Assembly: GCA_050247235.1 (NCBI GenBank)
Contig: JBFWUN010000047.1
Span: 1-32,942, forward strand
Source: CAIKBL01 sp050247235
GTDB taxonomy: Bacteria; Pseudomonadota; Gammaproteobacteria; Ga0077536
Direction of reading: 5' to 3'
DNA: 32,942 nucleotides
In this document: piece after piece, positions 8,252 through 15,839 of the stretch
Layout: each line of letters begins with the position of its first letter
How positions within the stretch are numbered: the stretch's first letter is position 1
Program-made: the position numbers and the translations under genes
The notes under the pieces: generated by a model
Databases searched by the model: none
The model's input: only the letters and a program-made list of their open reading frames with translations
Told to the model about the DNA's origin: nothing

Positions 8252-9400
8252 CTACCCGTTGACGCCGAGGTCCGCCAGCGGGTGCTCCGCAGGCGCCCAC
8301 GGGTTGCGGAAAAACCCGTCCAGCCAGGCGTCCGTGACATCGTCCGGCGTGGCCGGCTGCCATCCGGGTTGCCGGTCCTTGTCGATCAGCAGCGCGCGGA
8401 TCCCTTCGGCGAGATCGGGGCGCGCGGCGCAGGTCAGCGACGCCGTGAGCTCCGCGCGGAACACCTCGGCGAGCGACGCATGCACGAGTCGACGCTGCAG
8501 CGCGATCGACAGCCCGGCGGTCGACGGCGAACCCGCGGCAAGCGTCTCCACGGCACGCGCAAGCCAGGGATCCGAGTGCGGCAGGGACGAGATCGCGCGC
8601 ACGACATCCCGCCAGCGCGGACGGCGGCATGCGGCGTCGACCAGGTCGAAATGCCGGCGCAGCGGACCGGGTTCGCGTTCGGGTTCGACGAATCGATCGA
8701 GCAGCGCCGCGAGCGCCGCGTCGTCCTCGACGCGGTCCCCTGTCCAGGCGTGCGCGGCAAGACCCGCGAGGATTTCGGGTTTGCCTGCATGCGGAATCCG
8801 GCGATCCGCGAGGCCCGCGAAGATCGCGTCGCCCGCGCCAAGCTGCGCGGCGGTCAGCGCGAGGAAGACCCCGCAGCGCCCCGGCGCGCGCGCCAGGAAC
8901 CAGCTGCCGCCGACGTCGGCATACAGACCGATATTGATCTCCGGCATCGCGATCCGCACCGCCTCGGTGACCACCCGGTGGCTGGCGCCTACCATGAGTC
9001 CCATGCCGCCGCCCATCACGACGCCGTGGCCCCAGCACAGCACCGGCTTCGGGAACGTGTGAATCGCGTAGTCGAGCCGGTACTCCCGCGTGAAGAAATC
9101 GCGCGCGTAATCGTTGGCCCGGATGTCGTCACGCCGATCGGATGCCTGGTGCGCCCGGATCGATGCGTACAGCCGATGCAGATCGGCGCCGGCGCAGAAC
9201 GCGCGTTCGCCCGCGGCTTCCAGCAGCACGAGCGCGATGCCGGGGTCCGTTGCCCAGGCGCGCATCTGCGCGGCCAGCAGGTCGATCATCTCGAGCGTCA
9301 GCGCGTTCAGGGTCTTCTCGGCATTCAGGCGGGCGACACCGTAGCGGTGACCGCTCGCGGTGGGGCGTTCTTCGAACAGGACGGGAGCTTCGGTTGTCAT
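8252..9400 (-). CDS. Enoyl-CoA hydratase/isomerase family protein, 3-hydroxyisobutyryl-CoA hydrolase-like
   Basis: The protein has 382 residues, the length of the HIBCH-type (ECH_2) branch rather than of short crotonases (about 260). Crotonase features are clear: LNALTLEMIDLL, the oxyanion-hole segment AFCAGADLHRLY, and GHGVVMGGGMGLMVGASHRV. The HIBCH-like signature MPEINIGLYADVGGSWFLAR follows. The C-terminal half has the helical part including SLAEVFRAELTASL and a GIRALLIDKDRQPGWQP segment typical of these hydrolases. In valine breakdown the family removes CoA from 3-hydroxyisobutyryl-CoA, but other acyl-CoA substrates occur. It may be cotranscribed with the MATE gene, 77 bp upstream. Confidence 0.85.
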   Translation of the reverse strand: MTTEAPVLFEERPTASGHRYGVARLNAEKTLNALTLEMIDLLAAQMRAWATDPGIALVLLEAAGERAFCAGADLHRLYASIRAHQASDRRDDIRANDYARDFFTREYRLDYAIHTFPKPVLCWGHGVVMGGGMGLMVGASHRVVTEAVRIAMPEINIGLYADVGGSWFLARAPGRCGVFLALTAAQLGAGDAIFAGLADRRIPHAGKPEILAGLAAHAWTGDRVEDDAALAALLDRFVEPEREPGPLRRHFDLVDAACRRPRWRDVVRAISSLPHSDPWLARAVETLAAGSPSTAGLSIALQRRLVHASLAEVFRAELTASLTCAARPDLAEGIRALLIDKDRQPGWQPATPDDVTDAWLDGFFRNPWAPAEHPLADLGVNG

Positions 9401-9477
9401 GCATGCGTGTTCCAGTCAGGGAGTGGGGCATTCTAGTGAGGCGCAGACCCAATCGGGGAAATCGGCGAAATCGGGCG

Positions 9478-10830
9478 TCACCACGCGGGCTCTTCGATGA
9501 GCTCGATGCGCCGCCAGGCGCCGCCGCGGAAGCGCCAGTACAGCACCCCTGCGAGCACACCGAGGTAGAGCAGCAGCCAGAGGACGGTACTGCGCTCGGC
9601 GCCGTCGAAGTAGCGCACAGTGATCCAGCTGCCGGGCAGGAACACCCCCCACGCCAGTACCCCGCGGGCCCACATCGTGAACGTGGTGTCGCCGGCGGCG
9701 CGCAGCGCCTCGCTGAGCGTGATCCCGGCCGCGTCGAACAGCTGCCAGAACGCGGACAGGAACAGCATCTGGACACCGACCACCAGGAACACGGGGCCGG
9801 CCTCGCCCGCCGGCGCGAAGGGCTGCAGCAGCAGGTCCGGTGCACCCATGTAGGCAAGGCCCACGATCCCCATCCACGCCGCGGTGATCAGGAACGTCAT
9901 GCGCAGGATGCCGGGCACGCTGTCGCGATCACCCGCGCCGATCGACTGGCCGACCAGGATCGCGCCCGCCGACCCGAGCCCGAACGCCGGCATGAACGAT
10001 ACCGAGTTGATCTGCATGACCGCCATCATCGCCGCCAGGCTGACGGTGCCGAGCCCCGCGACCACGATGTTCACGAACGCGATGAACGCGAAGAATTCGA
10101 ATGACCAGTTGAGCCCGGCCGGCACCCCGAAGCGGAGCAGCCGCATGAACTCGTGGAGGGTCAGGCGCGCGCGCGGCAGGCCACGACCGTCCAGGATGAA
10201 GATCACGGCGAACAGTGCGAACGCGAGCGATGTCGCCGTCACGCTCGCCCATGCCGCGCCGGCGACACCCAGCGCCGGGAAGCCCAGGTGGCCGTCGATC
10301 AGCAGCCAGTTGAACGCGACATTGAGCAGCATCGCGGTGACGTTGATCTTCATCGGCAGGCTCGTGTTGCCGCAGCCGCCGTAGTAGTTCGCGAGCGCTT
10401 CGATGCCGACCGCGGCACCGGTGGACAGCAGCCGGATCCCGAGGTACCCGTTCATCAGCCCTTCCACTTCCGGCGTGTAGTCGAACGCGGAGAGCAGCCA
10501 CGGGAGACCCGGGAGCAGGGCAAGGGTCACGGCCTGCGCGACCAGCGCCAGCGCGAACCCGTACCAGCCGAATCGCCGTGCGCCGACGGCATCGTCGCGT
10601 CCGGTGAGCTGCGCGCTGAAGCTCGCGATCACGAATGCGATGCCCATCGGGAAGATGAACCCCGCGAACGCGTTCAAGCCACCCGTGGTGGTAGCCGCCA
10701 GTGCGCTTTCGCCGAGATGCGCGATCATCAGCGCGTCCGCGAGACCCACGACCACCTGCGTCGATCGCGACACGATCACGGGCCAGGCCAGGGTGAGCAG
10801 GGTACGTGGCGTGGCGATCGGATGCGTCAT
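9478..10830 (-). CDS. MATE-family multidrug/toxin efflux transporter
   Basis: The protein has 450 residues and about twelve hydrophobic segments in two similar halves, as in NorM/DinF-type MATE exporters. Recognisable parts are the N-terminal TLLTLAWPVIVSRSTQVVVG with VGLADALMIAHLGESALAA, the central GVPAGLNWSFEFFAFIAFVN, and the second-half PAFGLGSAGAILVGQSIGAG. It should exchange cations for toxic organic compounds across the inner membrane. It is the first gene of the minus-strand run that ends with the cupin. The 146-bp gap upstream is shared with the divergent small secreted protein. Confidence 0.9.
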   Translation of the reverse strand: MTHPIATPRTLLTLAWPVIVSRSTQVVVGLADALMIAHLGESALAATTTGGLNAFAGFIFPMGIAFVIASFSAQLTGRDDAVGARRFGWYGFALALVAQAVTLALLPGLPWLLSAFDYTPEVEGLMNGYLGIRLLSTGAAVGIEALANYYGGCGNTSLPMKINVTAMLLNVAFNWLLIDGHLGFPALGVAGAAWASVTATSLAFALFAVIFILDGRGLPRARLTLHEFMRLLRFGVPAGLNWSFEFFAFIAFVNIVVAGLGTVSLAAMMAVMQINSVSFMPAFGLGSAGAILVGQSIGAGDRDSVPGILRMTFLITAAWMGIVGLAYMGAPDLLLQPFAPAGEAGPVFLVVGVQMLFLSAFWQLFDAAGITLSEALRAAGDTTFTMWARGVLAWGVFLPGSWITVRYFDGAERSTVLWLLLYLGVLAGVLYWRFRGGAWRRIELIEEPAW

Positions 10831-10933
10831 GGCGGCTACCAGCGGGGCGCTGAATGGTACCTGACCGGACCGCGTTCGTGGGGCCCGCGCGCGCGTTCGA
10901 CGCAGAATCCGCCGGGATTCCCGCGCGCTCTGG

Positions 10934-10970
10934 TACGATAACGTCCATCAATCCACGACCTCGTGAGAGG
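10934..10970 (+). promoter_or_regulatory. Extended -10-like element and ribosome site of the small secreted protein
   Basis: TGGTACGAT (10931-10939) fits an extended -10 (TGn then TACGAT), without a recognisable -35. A clear GAGAGG ribosome site (about 10965-10970) ends 6 nt before the ATG at 10977, which decides that start. Confidence 0.35.
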
Positions 10971-10976
10971 AATTCC

Positions 10977-11246
10977 ATGCAACGACTTCATCGGATCGTG
11001 CTGATGGTGGCGCTGATGATCGCCGCCGGCGCGGCGGCCGCGGCGCCGGAAATGCGTTGCCGGCTCAACGGCGCGTACATCAAGGTCTACGGCAAGAACG
11101 ACGCGGAGATGCGCGAGGTGTGTGAACGGCAGGGCGGCGAGTTCACGCGCTACACCCCGAGCGCGGGGAGCAACGGTCCGCAGAACCTGCGCCGCCAGGC
11201 GATGGACTCCATCTTCGGCCAGCGCCCGCGCGTCGGGATTCGCTGA
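10977..11246 (+). CDS. Small secreted protein, function unknown
   Basis: The protein has 89 residues from ATG 10977, preceded by GAGAGG. A signal peptide (MQRLHRIVLMVALMIAAGAAAA) is followed by about 65 mature residues with two cysteines (MRCRLNGAYIKVYGKN, VCERQGGEF), which could form one disulfide. The remainder is polar, ending SIFGQRPRVGIR. It looks like a small periplasmic protein; I do not recognise the family. It is monocistronic, divergent from the MATE gene and convergent with the kinase gene ending at 11331. Confidence 0.7.
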   Translation: MQRLHRIVLMVALMIAAGAAAAAPEMRCRLNGAYIKVYGKNDAEMREVCERQGGEFTRYTPSAGSNGPQNLRRQAMDSIFGQRPRVGIR

Positions 11247-11252
11247 TTTTCC

Positions 11253-11274
11253 CGGTGCGCCGATCGGCGCACCG
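11253..11274. terminator. 22-bp perfect palindrome after the small secreted protein
   Basis: A self-complementary sequence centred on CCGATCGG starts 7 bp after the stop codon and is followed by GCGTTTC. It would make a GC-rich hairpin, but the T run is short, so it is a weak intrinsic terminator. It could act for both convergent genes. Confidence 0.4.
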
Positions 11275-11330
11275 CGTTTCATCCACGCCGCGCGATCACT
11301 TGCGCGATCACCCGCCACCGCAGGACGCGG

Positions 11331-12824
11331 TCACGCCAGGCTCGAGTCCTCCACGATTTCCCCCCGCTCTGCGTCGGTGAGCGGTTCCTGCCGCGCGAGC
11401 TGACGCAGCAGCACGGCCTCGTCCGCTTCCGACGGATCCCCCCCGGCCGCGCGCCGTCGTCGGATCCGGTCGCGGAGCGTCGCGGCGGGGGCCTCGCAGG
11501 CGAGGATCCCGAACGGCACTTCCAGCGCGCGCGCCAGCGCGCGGAATGCGGCGCGATCGGCGGCGCGCAGGAACGTGGCATCGACGATCACCGTGCAGCG
11601 CGCGCGCAGCAGCGCGGCGGCCAGGGTATGCAGGCGCTGGTAGGTTGCCGCGTTGCCCGCCGCGTCGTACAGCCCTGCGCCGGGCGCGCTGTGGCTCGCG
11701 GCGCCGGGTGCCAGCCCCGCGAGGCGACGGCGCTCGATGTCCGAGCGCAAATGGATGTATCCGTGAGTCTCCGCGAGCCGGGCGCTGCGCCACGACTTGC
11801 CGCTGCCGGACAGACCGTGCGTGACGAGCAGACGCGGCACGGGTGTCGGCGCGAGGTAGCGTGCGGCGAGCCGGACGTGGCACATGGCGCGCGCGAGTGC
11901 GTCCGCGCGTGCCGCGGCATGCAACGAGCGGCTGCCGATCCAGGCGACCTTCGCGCGCACCATCGACCGGTACGCGCAGTACAGCCGCAGCAGGTGCAGG
12001 TGACCGTAATCCCCGCAGGTGGCTAGGTAGTGATTGAGCAGCGTATGTGCGTAGCCGGCATGTCCGCGGAACTCGAGATCCATTTTCAGGAACGCGAAAT
12101 CCGACAACGTGTCGATGAAGCGCAGCTCGTCGCTGAACTCGATGCAGTCGAATGCACACGGCTGCCCGTCGATGACGACGAGATTGGAGAGATGGAGGTC
12201 GCCGTGACAGTCACGCACGAATCCCTCCGCCTTGCGGGCGGCGAGCGACGGCAGCGCGTCCGCCACCGCCGCGCGGTACGTCGCGAGCACCGCCGGCACG
12301 TCGTCGCCGAGCGCGCCGAGCGGATCCAGGTCGGCGAGCATCTGGGCCGACGACAGCGCGGCCGCGCCGTACACGGAGTCCGGGGCCGCACGCGGGGCGC
12401 CGGCGTGCATCGACCCGAGCACCTCGCCGAGCGTGACGAACAGCGCGCGGTCGGCCAGGCCCGCTTCCACGCGCCGGTCGAGCCGCGCCGCGTCCGGGAA
12501 GCGGCGCATCCACACCGCGTAGTCCGTCACCTCGCCCGCGAGATCGAACCCGGGGCCATCGGGACTCTCCACGAGCGCGCGGACGCCGCGGTAGAGCGCG
12601 GGTGCATAGCGCTGGTTGAGCGCGACCTCGCGTTCGCAGAAGCGTCGGCGCGCGTCCAATGTGGAGAAGTCGAGAAAGCCCAGGTTCACCGGCTTCTTGA
12701 ACTTGTAGGCATCGTCGCCGGCCAGCAGCACGATCGAGATGTGGGTTTCGAAGCGCGCGAAGTCCGCGTGGACGCGCGCGAGCCGGTCCTGCAGGCGATC
12801 GATCGGCGTCGCCGCCGCGCTCAT
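11331..12824 (-). CDS. Two-domain kinase: aminoglycoside-phosphotransferase-like plus AAA/zeta-type ATPase
   Basis: The protein has 497 residues from the ATG at 12824, which overlaps the stop of the upstream phosphoribosyltransferase gene by 4 bp (ATGA). The N-terminal 330 residues are an APH/ChoK-type kinase fold: YKFKKPVNLGFLDFS near the nucleotide-binding Lys, then the catalytic loop CHGDLHLSNLVVIDG and the metal site FDCIEFSDELR. The C-terminal 170 residues are a P-loop kinase with Walker A THGLSGSGKSW and VIVDATFLRAADRAAF, as in gluconokinase/zeta-like enzymes. This tandem is a known, widely distributed type annotated as 'AAA family ATPase'. Neither substrate is known. Translational coupling suggests a joint role with the phosphoribosyltransferase. 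Confidence 0.88.
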   Translation of the reverse strand: MSAAATPIDRLQDRLARVHADFARFETHISIVLLAGDDAYKFKKPVNLGFLDFSTLDARRRFCEREVALNQRYAPALYRGVRALVESPDGPGFDLAGEVTDYAVWMRRFPDAARLDRRVEAGLADRALFVTLGEVLGSMHAGAPRAAPDSVYGAAALSSAQMLADLDPLGALGDDVPAVLATYRAAVADALPSLAARKAEGFVRDCHGDLHLSNLVVIDGQPCAFDCIEFSDELRFIDTLSDFAFLKMDLEFRGHAGYAHTLLNHYLATCGDYGHLHLLRLYCAYRSMVRAKVAWIGSRSLHAAARADALARAMCHVRLAARYLAPTPVPRLLVTHGLSGSGKSWRSARLAETHGYIHLRSDIERRRLAGLAPGAASHSAPGAGLYDAAGNAATYQRLHTLAAALLRARCTVIVDATFLRAADRAAFRALARALEVPFGILACEAPAATLRDRIRRRRAAGGDPSEADEAVLLRQLARQEPLTDAERGEIVEDSSLA

Positions 12825-13486
12825 CGCGGGTCGTTCGTCCACGCGGCCGCGAGCAGGCGCCGGACGTCGGCGTCTTCCACCTGGGTGAAGTCCGCGTAGA
12901 AGCGGCCGACGGCGCCGAACGGCTCCGGCGTCACCAGGCAGTGCACCTCGTCCGCTTCCGCGCGCAGCACCGCGGCGGTGTCCGGCGGCGCCACCGGTAC
13001 CGCGACGATCAGCCGCGCCGGGTGCGCGGTCCGCAGCGCCGCGATGCCCGCACGCATCGTGGCGCCGGTCGCGATGCCGTCGTCCACGAGGATCAGCGTG
13101 CGCCCGGCGAGGGTGGGCGGCGGCCGCTCGCCGCGGTAGGCCACGTCCCGTCGTGCGAGCTCCTGCCGTTCACGCGCCGTCGCCTGCGCGATGAACGCGT
13201 CCGACACACCGAGCCCCGCGACGATCTCCGTGTTCAGCACGCGCACGCCGCCGCTCGCGATCGCACCGATCGCAAGCTCGGGATTGGACGGCGCACCGAG
13301 CTTGCGCACGATGAGCAGGTCGAGCGCGGCGTGCAGCGCGCGCGCCACCTCCGCGCCCACCGGCACCCCGCCGCGTGGCAGCGCGAGCACCAGCACGTCG
13401 GGCGTGTTCCGCCAGCGGGACAGGGCCTGCGCGAGCGCCCGGCCGGCCGCTGCGCGATCCGCGAACGGCAATGATACGGCTGACAT
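12821..13486 (-). CDS. Phosphoribosyltransferase family protein
   Basis: The protein has 221 residues from the ATG at 13486, chosen because GGGGGAG lies 8 nt upstream; two further in-frame ATGs (13507, 13528) lack this. The type I PRTase PRPP loop is ILVDDGIATGATMRAGI. The N-terminal part contains LALPRGGVPVGAEVARAL and LLIVRKLGAPSNPELAIGAI, typical of the stand-alone PRTase-like proteins annotated beside dienelactone hydrolases or kinases. Purine salvage is possible, but the enzyme type often has an unknown acceptor. It is in an operon with the two-domain kinase through a 4-bp overlap. Confidence 0.87.
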   Translation of the reverse strand: MSAVSLPFADRAAAGRALAQALSRWRNTPDVLVLALPRGGVPVGAEVARALHAALDLLIVRKLGAPSNPELAIGAIASGGVRVLNTEIVAGLGVSDAFIAQATARERQELARRDVAYRGERPPPTLAGRTLILVDDGIATGATMRAGIAALRTAHPARLIVAVPVAPPDTAAVLRAEADEVHCLVTPEPFGAVGRFYADFTQVEDADVRRLLAAAWTNDPR

Positions 13487-13659
13487 CCGGTGATCTCCCC
13501 CGTGCATCGGCGCGGTGCCTCCAGTCAAAGTTAGCAGCGCGCGGGCCCGCGCGGCGTGATCGCGATCAGGGGCAGGCTTGCGTGCGCCGGTGACGTTGGG
13601 CGAAGCTTCCGCGCTGCGCCGCCCCGGCCCGGCACGATTTCGTGAGGCAATCGAATCCC

Positions 13660-14349
13660 ATGAACATGAGCTCCGCCACCAACCTGCTGTCCCTGGTCGT
13701 GACCGTGCTGGGGTACTGGATGCCAGGCGCCGCCGGTGATCTCGTGTTCAGCATCGGCATCTTCGCGCTGTCCGGTGCGGTCACGAACTGGCTCGCGATC
13801 CACATGCTGTTCGAACGGGTCCCCGGGCTCTACGGGTCCGGTGTGATCCCGCTGCGCTTCGAGGAATTCAAGCGCGGCATCAAGCATCTCATCGTGCAGG
13901 AATTCTTCACGCGTGAGCACATCGAGCGGTTCTTCCAGGGCAACGGCGCGGCGTCCGCCGAGGGCATCAGTGCGAATATCGATTTCGACCGTGTGTTCGA
14001 GCACCTGACCGACGCAATCGCGGAATCCCCGATGGGCGGCATGCTGAACATGCTGGGGGGACGCAAGGCGCTCGAACCGCTGAAGGAACCCGTCATCGCG
14101 AAACTGCAGGGTGTCATCGCGGAACTCGCCGGGCAGGCCGGCACCGGTGAGCAGGGCGCCGGGTTCGTGGACGCCCTCGTCGCGCAGGTGGAACAGATCA
14201 TCGACCGCCGTCTCGCCGAACTCACACCCGCCAAGGTCAAGGAGATCGTGGAGTCGATGATCCGCCAGCACCTCGGCTGGCTCGTTGTGTGGGGTGGCGT
14301 GTTCGGCGGACTGATCGGCGGCGTCGCGTACCTGCTCCAGCGCCTCTGA
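13660..14349 (+). CDS. DUF445-family inner-membrane protein
   Basis: The protein has 229 residues from ATG 13660 (MNMSSATNLLS). GAGG lies 13 nt upstream, and GTG 13642 or ATG 13666 are alternatives. The N-terminus has hydrophobic segments containing GALTNWLAI-like SGAVTNWLAIHMLFERVP, the most conserved DUF445 motif, followed by GSGVIPLRFEEFKRGI. The middle is helical and soluble. A membrane segment at the C-terminus (LVVWGGVFGGLIGGVAYLL) closes it. No biochemical role is established for this short form. It stands alone, convergent with the glycine-zipper lipoprotein. Confidence 0.8.
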   Translation: MNMSSATNLLSLVVTVLGYWMPGAAGDLVFSIGIFALSGAVTNWLAIHMLFERVPGLYGSGVIPLRFEEFKRGIKHLIVQEFFTREHIERFFQGNGAASAEGISANIDFDRVFEHLTDAIAESPMGGMLNMLGGRKALEPLKEPVIAKLQGVIAELAGQAGTGEQGAGFVDALVAQVEQIIDRRLAELTPAKVKEIVESMIRQHLGWLVVWGGVFGGLIGGVAYLLQRL

Positions 14350-14356
14350 ACGCGCG

Positions 14357-14908
14357 TCAGTATCCGGGCGGCGGCGGCGTGCCCGGCGGCGGATAGGCGG
14401 CTGCCGGAGGCGCGGAGACCGGCGGTGTCACCGCCGGCGCGGCGGCGCGCTGCGCGGCGACGCTGGCCGGCACCGGCACCTGGTGACCTTTCGCGTACAT
14501 GCACTGGATGTACGCGTTGTCATAGCGTTCCTGCTGGGTGTACCCGCCGAGCGCGTACGACTCCGCGCCGGCGGCGCTGCCCACGAGGAGCCCGCTGCCG
14601 GCACCAATCGCAGCCCCCGCACCCGCATCGCCGGAGGCCGCGCCGATCATCGCACCCGCGGCCGCACCCACCGCGGTGCCCACGACGGCGGTATTCACGC
14701 CGCTCGCGGAGGCGGCCTGCTGCGGCGACTGACCACCGGTCAGTTGCGCGGCGTAGCCCTGGCACACGAAGTCATCCGCGCGGAACTGCTCGAACGTTGC
14801 CCCCGTGCCTGGCAGTGCCAGCATGCTCGGACCGCTCGGAAAGCTCGCGCAACCGGCCAGCAGGGCAGCCGCGAGCGGCGCCATCCTGTGCAACCTGGTC
14901 ATCGGCAT
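14357..14908 (-). CDS. Glycine-zipper lipoprotein
   Basis: The protein has 183 residues from the ATG at 14908, with GAGGA 8 nt upstream. A lipoprotein signal peptide ends in the lipobox LLAGC, so Cys20 should be lipidated. The central part (AVVGTAVGAAAGAMIGAASG, then GAGAAIGAGSGLLVGSAAGA) is a glycine-zipper repeat as in SlyB/YMGG-type outer-membrane lipoproteins. It is followed by QERYDNAYIQCMYAKGHQVP, typical of these proteins, and a Pro/Ala-rich tail. It probably sits in the outer membrane. It follows the Tyr/His-rich gene at 14920 on the same strand with only 11 bp between them, so the two may be cotranscribed. Confidence 0.82.
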   Translation of the reverse strand: MPMTRLHRMAPLAAALLAGCASFPSGPSMLALPGTGATFEQFRADDFVCQGYAAQLTGGQSPQQAASASGVNTAVVGTAVGAAAGAMIGAASGDAGAGAAIGAGSGLLVGSAAGAESYALGGYTQQERYDNAYIQCMYAKGHQVPVPASVAAQRAAAPAVTPPVSAPPAAAYPPPGTPPPPGY

Positions 14909-14919
14909 CGGCGGAATCC

Positions 14920-15312
14920 TCACTGGGGCGCGACGGGCGGCGGCGGGACGCTGCGCGGATCCACCGGTACCCAGGCCTGGGTGCAGTTCGGCACGTGCGG
15001 GTAGTAGCCCGCCGGATTCGGGCAGTAGTACCAGAGCTGCGTCGCCTGTGCCTGTGCCTGCGGTGGCGGCACGTCCTGGCGCTGGATATACACGGAGGGT
15101 TCGCGCTCGATGATCACCGTGCGCGGCGGGTAGTAGTAATCGGGATACCACGGGCGGTAGTAGGAGGGTCCCCAGAACAGCGGCGCTCCCAGGTAGAGAC
15201 CGAAGTGGCTGTGCCGGCCGTGGTGCCGGTGGCCGCGCCACGCCGCGGCCGGCTCCGCCACGCCCAGCACGCCGGCCAGCATGCAGGCAACGACGACAAT
15301 CCCGCGTTTCAT
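14920..15312 (-). CDS. Tyr/Pro/His-rich secreted protein
   Basis: The protein has 130 residues from the ATG at 15312, preceded by a GGGAGG ribosome site. A signal peptide (MKRGIVVVACMLAGVLGVAEPAAA) is followed by WRGHRHHGRHSHFG, a His-rich segment that might bind metal, then Tyr/Pro-rich sequence (GPSYYRPWYPDYYYPPR) and a segment with two cysteines (YYCPNPAGYYPHVPNC). This composition is common in small proteobacterial envelope proteins annotated as hypothetical. It may form one transcript with the glycine-zipper lipoprotein downstream. No function can be assigned. Confidence 0.75.
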   Translation of the reverse strand: MKRGIVVVACMLAGVLGVAEPAAAWRGHRHHGRHSHFGLYLGAPLFWGPSYYRPWYPDYYYPPRTVIIEREPSVYIQRQDVPPPQAQAQATQLWYYCPNPAGYYPHVPNCTQAWVPVDPRSVPPPPVAPQ

Positions 15313-15469
15313 GGATGACCTCCCGGCGGTTCGCATCACCATGCCGGCGATGCTGAGCGCGGGCGCTTGAACGCGTCCTGAATCGTCGGGTCACGCCCCG
15401 GGCAGGATATTCCGCGCAGGGTAACGCGGCGGCACGGGCGCCTTCCCGGTGTTCGCGATCGCAGCGCGG

Positions 15470-15772
15470 TCAGTGACCCAGCATCCACGGGCGCCCGTGT
15501 GCGTGACCGCTCGCGCAGGTGGTGGCGTGGACGTGCGCAGGCGCGGACGACATCTCCGCCCGTGACACGCGCCGCGGTTCGTGGGCACTGCGTTCGTTGC
15601 GCGCGTGCGCGCGACGCTGCGTGGCCGACAGCACGGCGAGGCGCGGTGCGGCGAGCGCGCGCGCGGCGGATGTCCCGCAGTGTGCGCAACTCGCGGGCGC
15701 GTCACGCTCGGCCATCGGGCGCAGCAGGTCGAAGCGATGGCCGGTGCGGCATTCGTACGGATAAAGCGGCAT
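15470..15772 (-). CDS. fmdB: FmdB-family zinc-ribbon protein
   Basis: The protein has 100 residues from the ATG at 15772, with a GGGAG ribosome site 7 nt upstream. The N-terminus MPLYPYECRTGHRFDLLRPM followed by CAHCGTSAARAL is the FmdB fold. The C-terminal pair CAHCG is intact, but the N-terminal pair, normally CxxC, reads C-R-T-G-H, so the metal site may be C-C-C-H or incomplete. The tail ends GRPWMLGH. FmdB was described with formamidase in Methylophilus as a possible regulator. Here it lies 67 bp downstream of fmdA, behind a strong terminator-like hairpin. Confidence 0.82.
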   Translation of the reverse strand: MPLYPYECRTGHRFDLLRPMAERDAPASCAHCGTSAARALAAPRLAVLSATQRRAHARNERSAHEPRRVSRAEMSSAPAHVHATTCASGHAHGRPWMLGH

Positions 15773-15789
15773 GTCGGTACTCCCGGTGC

Positions 15790-15834
15790 AAAAAAAGCCC
15801 GGGCCCGCGCCGTCCCGCCGCGCACGGACCCGGG
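15790..15834 (-). terminator. Strong intrinsic terminator between fmdA and fmdB
   Basis: Read on the minus strand, a GC-rich stem (CCCGGGTCCG pairing with CGGGCCCGGG, one G-U) is followed by C and seven T. It begins 5 bp after the fmdA stop and ends 17 bp before the fmdB ATG. It should end most transcripts from the urt-fmdA operon. Confidence 0.8.
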
Positions 15835-15839
15835 GGTCA

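Noticed and set aside
15391..15469. Protein-like tail (TGKAPVPPRYPARNIL) in a minus-strand frame after fmdB, as a gene remnant
   Set aside because: No start, no recognisable domain upstream in that frame and too short to judge; likely chance.
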